Below, in pieces: positions 6,284 through 10,109 of a stretch of DNA of 10,109 nt. Position 1 is the stretch's first letter, and each line of letters begins with the position of its first letter. Source of the DNA: JAHFLF01 sp964560145 (GTDB lineage: Bacteria > Patescibacteriota > Minisyncoccia > UBA6257 > 1-14-0-10-44-23); the NCBI GenBank assembly GCA_964560145.1, contig CAZLKS010000027.1, positions 1-10,109 on the forward strand. Direction: 5' to 3'. Under the pieces are notes generated by a model. It was not told the origin of the DNA, did not search any database, and was given only the letters and a program-made list of their open reading frames with translations. The position numbers and the translations under genes are program-made.

Positions 6284-7770
6284 TAGCTGCGACGTAAGAC
6301 CTTCCCGTTATACAGACCTTGAAAAGCACCGTCGCGCACAACCAGCTTCCCGCCAACAATAACATGCACCGCGCGATTATTACCCAACATAGCAACATCA
6401 GCGATGTTCCCCTCTTTAATTATTCCTCGATTCTTGAGATTAAATTGCTTCGCGGCTAAGCCGGTAATTTTCTGAATCGCCCATTCGATTGGCTTATGCG
6501 GCTCACTCTTTGCCAATTCAATAAAACGCGTAAATGTTTTAGCAGCCCGCTCGTTCTCGATGACATTCTTACCTTCGAGTAAACTCGGGCTATTTGACGC
6601 AACGAGACACTTTTCTGACATCAGAGCAGCAATGGTCTCGGAAAAATTAATATTTTTCTTGAAAACAACCGGTTTTAGTTTTGTCTGCTGCATTAGCATG
6701 AGCATAGCTTCAGGCACCTTCAGTTCCTGTCCTTGTGCATACTGGCCAATGGTCTTACCAACGAGATAATCAAAACCGGGTGCCCGAGCAATACTAATCT
6801 CTTCCGGCTGCAAACGAGCAAATGATTTAAGGAGTTCCTCACGATTCCCCGAGTCGAGCAAAGTGGCCTGCATCTGTTCAAGGCTCCCGTGCTGTGCCCA
6901 TTCAGGCAAGAGCGTATACACCGGAACAATGCTGTAATCAAAGGGATACGCATCAAACTTAACGTCAGCTGTAGTTTTTTCAATAAGCCGCAGCGACTCC
7001 TCGAATTGATTCTCGTAGCTTTTAATAGATCGGAAGTGACTAATCAGAGTTCGCACGCCAGTTTCTTTTGCGATAGCAATCGTCTCGTTCACCGAACTAG
7101 TCATGCCATCACGCTCATTCCGCAAATGCGTAGCATAAACACCGTGAGCAGCAGCCGCAAGCTCCGCAAGCATTTTTATCTCTGCATAAGGAGTATTGCG
7201 AGCATGATTATAAGCAAGCCCAGTCGACACGCCAAAAGCACCTTCAGCCAGAGCCTGCTGAACCGCCGCCTTTAGCATCGCTAATTCAGGAACAGTTAGG
7301 TCGCGTAGTACATCGCCAAGAATTGCCCGGCGAATCGTCGCATGACCAACAAGCGTCCCGAAATTAACGCCAAGCGGCATCTTGTCGAGCGTCGTCAAAA
7401 ACTCACCCATTGTATTCCAATCAACATTAACCAAATTCGTATCGCCCCATTTACGAATTGATTCAAGGGAACCCTTAATAAGCGGCGCCAGACTACTTCC
7501 GCAATGACCACCGATAATCGTCGTTACGCCCTGCAAGAGGAAATCTTGCTGAGCTGGGTCAGTAAACAGACTTAGGTAGTGATCTGAGTCGGTATTTACG
7601 TCGATAAATCCAGGAGTGGTCACGAGACCAGCGCCATCAATTACAATATCCGCTTTTTGGCTAGGAAAGTTTCCAACGCCAACGATTCGCTCGTCCTTAA
7701 TCAAAACATCGCAGCGACGACTCGCTGCACCAGTGCCATCAATGACTGTGCTTCCTTTTATTAAAATCAC
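6283..7770 (-). CDS. N-acyl-D-amino-acid deacylase-like amidohydrolase, metal site altered
   Basis: This 495-residue protein is of the amidohydrolase superfamily, closest to D-aminoacylase (N-acyl-D-amino-acid deacylase). The N-terminal beta-sandwich (1-53), TPGFIDV at the barrel entry, the GGHCG motif (C90), THLRNE (H215), SHF (H245) and C-terminal EGNIADV all fit. The usual HTH metal motif is replaced by NTD (N59, D61). The catalytic SDG-type Asp near the C-terminal end of the barrel reads ASNS (N393), and the usual HPR after it is absent. The Cys/His/His site typical of the subgroup is kept. The protein may therefore bind one metal but have changed or lost hydrolysis. The GTG start lies exactly 6 nt after an extended -10 box, so the mRNA is probably leaderless. 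It overlaps ftsW by one base, which suggests a role in D-amino-acid or peptidoglycan metabolism. Confidence 0.85.
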   Translation of the reverse strand: MILIKGSTVIDGTGAASRRCDVLIKDERIVGVGNFPSQKADIVIDGAGLVTTPGFIDVNTDSDHYLSLFTDPAQQDFLLQGVTTIIGGHCGSSLAPLIKGSLESIRKWGDTNLVNVDWNTMGEFLTTLDKMPLGVNFGTLVGHATIRRAILGDVLRDLTVPELAMLKAAVQQALAEGAFGVSTGLAYNHARNTPYAEIKMLAELAAAAHGVYATHLRNERDGMTSSVNETIAIAKETGVRTLISHFRSIKSYENQFEESLRLIEKTTADVKFDAYPFDYSIVPVYTLLPEWAQHGSLEQMQATLLDSGNREELLKSFARLQPEEISIARAPGFDYLVGKTIGQYAQGQELKVPEAMLMLMQQTKLKPVVFKKNINFSETIAALMSEKCLVASNSPSLLEGKNVIENERAAKTFTRFIELAKSEPHKPIEWAIQKITGLAAKQFNLKNRGIIKEGNIADVAMLGNNRAVHVIVGGKLVVRDGAFQGLYNGKVLRRS

Positions 7771-7776
7771 AAACTT

Positions 7777-7785
7777 ATTATATCA
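7777..7785 (-). promoter_or_regulatory. Extended -10 promoter of the aminoacylase-ftsW operon
   Basis: TGATATAAT on the minus strand (TG 7785-7784, TATAAT 7782-7777) is followed by 6 nt and the GTG start at 7770. The ten bases ATGATATAAT and the 6-nt spacing are identical to the promoter at 876-884. The upstream gene's terminator U tract ends a few bases away, so termination and re-initiation are packed together. Confidence 0.8.
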
Positions 7786-7790
7786 TGCCT

Positions 7791-7830
7791 AAAAACGAAC
7801 GCACCGCCGGCCCGAGGTGGGACGGCGGTG
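7791..7830 (-). terminator. Intrinsic terminator of the Arg-rich protein gene
   Basis: CACCGCCG/CGGCGGTG (7802-7809 with 7823-7830) forms a perfect 8-bp GC-rich stem with a 13-nt loop. On the minus strand it is followed by cgttcgttttt. It lies 10 bp beyond the TAA of the gene at 7840 and immediately upstream of the next promoter. Confidence 0.8.
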
Positions 7831-7839
7831 GTTGCGCAC

Positions 7840-8217
7840 TTAAAGGGTGCCGAAGAGCGGCTCCTCCGTCGAACAGCGAGACCTGGCATCAGCCATGAGT
7901 ATCGTCATGGCCTCGTCAAAGTCCTGCTTCGCCCGCCCGATGAGGGGATGCCCCTTCTTTTTCAGGCGAACTCCGACGTCGCGGATTGCTTCGTGCCGCG
8001 TCGGCCGCTGAGCCGCCGTGAGCGTCCGCTTGTTCGAAACGGCCTCAGCGTGAGCACCACCTTCTGGTGCCTCGATCACGACGATCGTGTCGACTGGATT
8101 CTTCCAGGCTGCGCGACGCTCGGCATCGACTGCCGCGCTGCGAGGCCGCGACTCACGCCCACGTCTCCTGCGACGGCCAGCTGCTTTTGGTGAGCTCGTA
8201 TTGTCCTCCTTGCCCAA
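7840..8217 (-). CDS. Arginine-rich hypothetical protein, GC-rich gene
   Basis: This 125-residue protein matches nothing I recognise. A basic, low-complexity head includes RRRRRGRESRPRS (16-28). A hydrophobic strand-like stretch TIVVIEAPEGG (44-54) and a mixed-charge helical tail (about 70-118) follow. The basic head suggests nucleic-acid or ribosome binding; this is inference only. The strand is supported by a terminator just after the TAA and a TAGACT box 6 nt before the TTG at 8217, matching the leaderless pattern of neighbouring genes. Against the TTG start, a perfect AAGGAGG lies inside codons 3-5 with no ATG, GTG or TTG at proper spacing after it; only an in-frame ACG sits there. The true start is therefore uncertain. 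The gene is visibly richer in G+C than the cell-wall genes, and the opposite strand is also open over much of it, as often happens in GC-rich DNA. Confidence 0.55.
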   Translation of the reverse strand: MGKEDNTSSPKAAGRRRRRGRESRPRSAAVDAERRAAWKNPVDTIVVIEAPEGGAHAEAVSNKRTLTAAQRPTRHEAIRDVGVRLKKKGHPLIGRAKQDFDEAMTILMADARSRCSTEEPLFGTL

Positions 8218-8223
8218 AAGGGC

Positions 8224-8229
8224 AGTCTA
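8224..8229 (-). promoter_or_regulatory. Possible -10 box for a leaderless start of the Arg-rich gene
   Basis: TAGACT on the minus strand is followed by 6 nt and the TTG at 8217. It has no TG extension and its first base is adjacent to the upstream terminator's U run. It is weaker than the other leaderless promoters here, but the spacing is the same. Confidence 0.4.
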
Positions 8230-8250
8230 AAAAAAGGCGAGTCACTCGCC
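8229..8250 (-). terminator. Intrinsic terminator of the cupredoxin gene
   Basis: On the minus strand GGCGAG-TGA-CTCGCC (8250-8236) is followed by seven T residues (8235-8229). It lies 23 bp past the TAG stop of the cupredoxin gene and is a textbook Rho-independent terminator. Confidence 0.9.
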
Positions 8251-8273
8251 TATCCACCCTACCTCAAAAGAGA

Positions 8274-8807
8274 CTATTTGACAATAATCCGACCCCAGTG
8301 TCCAGGGTGAAGCTGGTTATGGTATCCGTACTGCCTTGCACCACTCGGAAAGGCAAACCAATATGATTCACCAGGACCAACACCCTTTCCTTGGTTAAAA
8401 AGCGGATAATCATCATTTATCGGATATGGATCAGTCGCTACCCACATAAGTTCCGTGCTCAAATTACGAAAAACAACAACGCGATTTCCGCTCTCGACTT
8501 CAATAATGTCCGGTAAAAAGCCGCTATCCGTGTAAACAATCTCGTATGGCACGGTCCGTTCTGTAATTTCTGGAATAACCGCCGAGGATAGATTTTTCTT
8601 ACCCTCTACATTCGAACGAGATGGTCGCGAATCAGCTTGAGGATAAACACGCTTCGCATCAGCGTTAACGAATGCTGCCTTTGTAGGGGTAAGTTCTGCT
8701 GGTCTCTTCAATTGAAACTGAACCGCCACTAAAAATCCGAGTATTAAAACTACAACGACAATCATTTCCGCAAATAAAGCTATGTCGCCTCGAATCGAAC
8801 GGTTCAT
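8274..8807 (-). CDS. Membrane-anchored cupredoxin-like protein with altered copper ligands
   Basis: This 177-residue protein has a single N-terminal membrane helix (about 10-30, very Val/Leu/Ile-rich) that would leave the rest outside the cell. A variable linker (31-85) leads to a cupredoxin-type beta-sandwich (about 88-177). The order of motifs matches CPR cupredoxins: FLPDIIEVESGNRVVFRN-like strands, LMWVATDPYP, a DDYPLFNQGKGVGPGESYWF segment (within 132-151) and the final GYHNQLHPGHWGRIIV. From memory, relatives read PHWxASDPHP and YHDHLxP. Here the first His is Met121, DPHP is DPYP and YHDH is YHNQ, and no Cys is present. Type 1 copper binding is therefore doubtful; H163, H167 and H170 might bind metal differently. 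The ATG follows an extended -10 box by 6 nt, so it is probably leaderless. It is monocistronic. Confidence 0.85.
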   Translation of the reverse strand: MNRSIRGDIALFAEMIVVVVLILGFLVAVQFQLKRPAELTPTKAAFVNADAKRVYPQADSRPSRSNVEGKKNLSSAVIPEITERTVPYEIVYTDSGFLPDIIEVESGNRVVVFRNLSTELMWVATDPYPINDDYPLFNQGKGVGPGESYWFAFPSGARQYGYHNQLHPGHWGRIIVK

Positions 8808-8813
8808 AGATAC

Positions 8814-8822
8814 ATACTACCA
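8814..8822 (-). promoter_or_regulatory. Extended -10 promoter, probably leaderless (cupredoxin)
   Basis: TGGTAGTAT on the minus strand (TG 8822-8821, TAGTAT 8819-8814) is followed by 6 nt and the ATG at 8807. It directly abuts the terminator of the divergent-locus RNA upstream. There is no Shine-Dalgarno. Confidence 0.65.
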
Positions 8823-8826
8823 CATC

Positions 8827-8894
8827 AAAAATAAAACAACCGCTGGAGTCTGGGGGTGTGCGTTGTTAGCTGCACACCCCTTGACGCGGTTGTT
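8827..8894 (-). terminator. Two-tier terminator of the large structured RNA
   Basis: On the minus strand an inner stem GGGGTGTGC/GCACACCCC (8872-8880 with 8853-8861, perfect 9 bp) is nested in an outer stem AACAACCGC/GCGGTTGTT (8886-8894 with 8835-8843, perfect 9 bp). The outer stem runs directly into TTATTTTT. The T run lies only on the minus-strand side, so it ends the RNA transcribed from the promoter at 9246-9274. Confidence 0.8.
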
Positions 8895-9240
8895 AGAAGA
8901 ATGAAGTTTCGAAAGTACCTGATGAGGTATTCCGTACGAGCGCCAGAGGCACTCACTTCACGACTCGGAGGCTCCGAGTGAGTAGGTACACCGTAAACGA
9001 TGCAGGTCACTACTATCTCGACCCACCGGTCGAACTCCGTTTGCAAACCAATCCGTGAGGACGGTTTGCGGAGTCTAGCCTGCGTGCCCGATAAGGGAAA
9101 ACGCAGGCAATCCAGATATTTTAGAAGGGCGGACTACCCTTCCCGTTTATGTATACGTGGCGTGAGAGAACTCACTTAAACGGTGCACCACGAGGAATTA
9201 CAGACAGTTCGGCCCGAGGGCCAGAACCGTCCGTCTCCTA
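8827..9240 (-). ncRNA. Large structured non-coding RNA, about 410 nt, family not recognised
   Basis: A strong promoter and a terminator bracket about 410 nt that contain no credible gene but are packed with helices. In minus-strand order they are: an 11-bp stem with two G-U pairs and no mismatch (9224-9234 with 9200-9210) capped by GGCC/GGCC; a candidate H-type pseudoknot (9188-9192 with 9156-9160, crossing 9177-9182 with 9144-9149, with an internal hairpin 9162-9175); GAAGGG/CCCTTC (9124-9142); GCCTGCGT/ACGCAGGC (9078-9108); a bulged stem CTCC+GCAAACC (9035-9073); TCGACC/GGTCGA (9018-9033); and a branched segment at 8900-8995. The wobbles pair only on the minus strand, agreeing with the promoter. 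I looked for RNase P RNA, tmRNA and SRP RNA motifs and found none; a divergent form cannot be excluded without a covariance search. Confidence 0.78.
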
Positions 9241-9245
9241 CCTTG

Positions 9246-9274
9246 TGTATACCATGTTATCATGAAAAAGTCAA
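9246..9274 (-). promoter_or_regulatory. Strong promoter of the large structured RNA
   Basis: On the minus strand -35 TTGACT (9274-9269), a 17-nt spacer and -10 TATACA (9251-9246) preceded by TGG as an extended -10. The expected start is near 9239-9240. The -35 abuts the -35 of the divergent promoter, forming the palindrome AGTCAATTGACT (9269-9280). Confidence 0.8.
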
Positions 9275-9303
9275 TTGACTGTAAAATGAATAATTTATAT
9301 AGT
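9275..9303 (+). promoter_or_regulatory. Strong promoter of the microprotein-nuclease operon
   Basis: Plus-strand -35 TTGACT (9275-9280), a 17-nt spacer and -10 TATAGT (9298-9303), with an expected start near 9310. Its -35 touches that of the opposite promoter with no gap, so two polymerases cannot easily occupy both sites, and a regulator of the palindrome would affect both. Confidence 0.8.
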
Positions 9304-9320
9304 GTGAAGCGGAGGTACAC

Positions 9321-9482
9321 ATGGCATGCACATGCTATGACGAGCACATCTGCGATACCTGCGAGAGAATTCTCGTCTTCAGGCTGACCCTGGGCAACGA
9401 AGAGCTAGAAGAGCGAATCGAAGAGCTCAGGAAGATGAAGCTTGTCAGTGGCGAATTGCTCGCTTCAACCATCACCATCTGA
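9321..9482 (+). CDS. 53-residue Cys-rich microprotein (possible zinc knuckle)
   Basis: The ATG follows a good Shine-Dalgarno (CGGAGG, 9310-9315, 5-nt spacing) and the strong promoter at 9275-9303. The N-terminus reads MACTCYDEHICDTC: four cysteines in a CxC-x5-CxxC pattern (C3, C5, C11, C14), with H9 available as an alternative ligand. This looks like a small zinc-binding knuckle. A charged, amphipathic helix follows (about 26-40, NEELEERIEELRKMK), which could mediate dimerisation or partner binding. I recognise no family. It ends in TGA 20 bp before the nuclease gene on the same strand, so the two are almost certainly one operon; it might regulate or assist the nuclease. Confidence 0.72.
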   Translation: MACTCYDEHICDTCERILVFRLTLGNEELEERIEELRKMKLVSGELLASTITI

Positions 9483-9502
9483 GACTCTGGAAAGGAATCG
9501 TC

Positions 9503-9940
9503 ATGAGCCTCAGCGCACGAAAAAAGCGACTGCGACGTGGTCGTGAAATACGACAACTCATCAACCGAATCAGCCACGAACGCGGGCAAACCAACGAGGA
9601 AAAGGTTCTCGCTGCCTGCACCGATCCGTCAATCAGCAAGCCAAGCTGGTTCCTCGGAATCAGTCGTGCGAGTCCTGAATTGGACCGCTGCGGTGTCGAC
9701 TTCCTGATCAAGACAACTGAAGCGGGCCTCGTTCCGCTACAAGTAAAGTCATCGTTCACGGGGCTGAAAAAGCACCGAGGGCATCCGAGCCATGACGAGG
9801 GCAACGCTACTATCGTGGTCTTCCCTGAAGACACCGCGGCAGCAATTGCCCAGAAGGTCGCTCGAAGCGTCGGTCACGCACGCACGATTCGCATTCAGCG
9901 ACTCCGTGCCGCACAAAACACTCGCCCCGCCTCCTCCTAG
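9503..9940 (+). CDS. PD-(D/E)XK-superfamily nuclease candidate
   Basis: This 145-residue protein begins with a strongly basic helix (SARKKRLRRGREIRQ, 4-18), probably for nucleic-acid binding. The core fits the restriction-endonuclease-like fold: a helix with an acidic residue (TNEEKVLAAC, E32/E33), a strand ending in Asp (ELDRCGVDFLI, D61/D66), a turn, then LVPLQVKSS with Q80-x-K82. This is the D-(X)n-(E/Q)xK pattern with the Gln variant known from some superfamily members. A later strand (NATIVVF, 101-107) and helix complete the small core. The size suits a single-domain Holliday-resolvase-like or restriction-like enzyme. The start is supported by AAAGGA (9491-9496) 6 nt upstream. Its stop codon lies in the loop of a GC-rich hairpin. 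Assignment rests on motif reading, not a search. Confidence 0.68.
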   Translation: MSLSARKKRLRRGREIRQLINRISHERGQTNEEKVLAACTDPSISKPSWFLGISRASPELDRCGVDFLIKTTEAGLVPLQVKSSFTGLKKHRGHPSHDEGNATIVVFPEDTAAAIAQKVARSVGHARTIRIQRLRAAQNTRPASS

Positions 9941-9950
9941 GATGCGGGGC
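9924..9950 (+). terminator. GC-rich hairpin spanning the nuclease gene stop codon
   Basis: GCCCCGC/GCGGGGC (9924-9930 with 9944-9950) forms a perfect 7-bp stem whose 13-nt loop contains the TAG (9938-9940). The downstream plus-strand sequence agctcattctcatt is only moderately T-rich, so termination may be inefficient. Confidence 0.5.
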
Positions 9951-9996
9951 AGCTCATTCTCATTGACCGTATTTTGTTCGCGCGGCAATCGGGCAT

Positions 9997-10104
9997 TTAC
10001 TCATAAGCGGCAGTAGAATTGGTATTCTGCCGCTCTTGAGTAAAGGCCTGATGGCTCTTGGTTGTTACCGACTTGTCTGCGAGAACTTGAGCAGTGACAA
10101 GTCG
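9997..10104. other. Structured segment at the right edge, possible partial RNA gene
   Basis: Two elaborate hairpins lie in tandem. The first (9997-10043) has TTACTCA/TGAGTAA outside, GCGGCA/TGCCGC in the middle and GAAT/ATTC at the tip. The second (10069-10104) has CGACTTGTC/GACAAGTCG plus TGC/GCA across a 2-nt bulge. A small GCC-TGAT-GGC hairpin lies between them. No reading frame, promoter or U tract is evident inside the window, so strand and extent are unknown. It resembles the other structured RNA loci in this window and probably continues past the edge. Confidence 0.45.
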
Positions 10105-10109
10105 CAATG

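Noticed and set aside
7828..8193. Plus-strand open frame of about 120 codons opposite the Arg-rich gene
   Set aside because: It has no promoter or ribosome site, while the minus strand has a -10-like box before the start and an intrinsic terminator after the stop. Open antisense frames are common in GC-rich DNA.
8919..8938. CTGATGAG followed by a short inverted repeat, resembling a hammerhead ribozyme core
   Set aside because: The conserved GAAA after stem II is missing (the stem is followed by GAG), and the motif is on the strand opposite to the inferred RNA.
8825..9046. Minus-strand frame of 73 codons inside the large structured RNA
   Set aside because: It has no Shine-Dalgarno or leaderless promoter, runs through the terminator stems, and its composition looks like translated hairpins, not a protein domain.
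8827..9240. Possible RNase P RNA or tmRNA, suggested by the length
   Set aside because: I could not find the RNase P conserved GAGGAAAGTCC-like core, nor a tmRNA T-arm with CCA end or an Ala-Ala-stop tag frame, on either strand. A divergent form remains possible, so the family is left open.
9472..9834. Minus-strand frames opposite the nuclease gene (120 and 84 codons)
   Set aside because: The plus strand has a promoter, Shine-Dalgarno sites and recognisable motifs; the antisense frames have none.
1..10109. CRISPR array, insertion sequence or tRNA gene
   Set aside because: No regularly spaced repeats, transposase-like frame or cloverleaf with acceptor and T-arm was seen anywhere in the window.

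Overview
The window looks like a piece of a compact genome of the Candidate Phyla Radiation (Patescibacteria). The reasons are the dense single-strand packing, the peptidoglycan genes in the order D-aminoacylase-like / ftsW / murG / gltX / M23 peptidase, a CPR-style membrane-anchored cupredoxin, and several genes that appear to be transcribed without a leader. TGA is used as a stop (ftsW, and the 53-residue gene), which argues against the recoded lineages (Gracilibacteria, Absconditabacteria). The lineage call is inference; no rRNA or tRNA gene is present to fix it.

Left part (1-961): an AT-rich stretch with no gene, then a structured RNA of about 235-240 nt on the minus strand (about 482 down to 244) with its own promoter and a strong terminator, then a small secreted or membrane protein gene (513-869, minus). 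Centre (962-7770, all minus strand, read right to left): a degenerate N-acyl-D-amino-acid deacylase homologue, ftsW (TAATG overlap), a 126-bp near-perfect hairpin that contains the ftsW stop codon, then murG, gltX and an M23 peptidase with a long coiled coil. The genes supply lipid II synthesis (MurG), the septal glycan polymerase (FtsW) and a peptidoglycan endopeptidase or amidase regulator, with a glutamyl-tRNA synthetase embedded among them. A terminator between the hairpin and murG, and a -10 box just before murG, suggest at least two transcripts.

Right-centre (7791-8822): a GC-rich, arginine-rich protein of unknown function and a cupredoxin-fold protein with an N-terminal membrane anchor that has lost most copper-ligand positions. 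Each is followed by a clear intrinsic terminator.

Right part (8827-10109): the most unusual region. A highly structured RNA of about 410 nt (minus strand) is transcribed divergently from a two-gene plus-strand operon encoding a 53-residue Cys-rich microprotein and a PD-(D/E)XK-like nuclease candidate. The two promoters meet back to back at a 12-bp palindrome formed by two abutting TTGACT -35 boxes. Unlike the leaderless genes elsewhere, both operon genes have Shine-Dalgarno sequences. A further structured segment runs off the right edge. The function of this RNA/microprotein/nuclease module is unknown; it is the best candidate here for an undescribed system.
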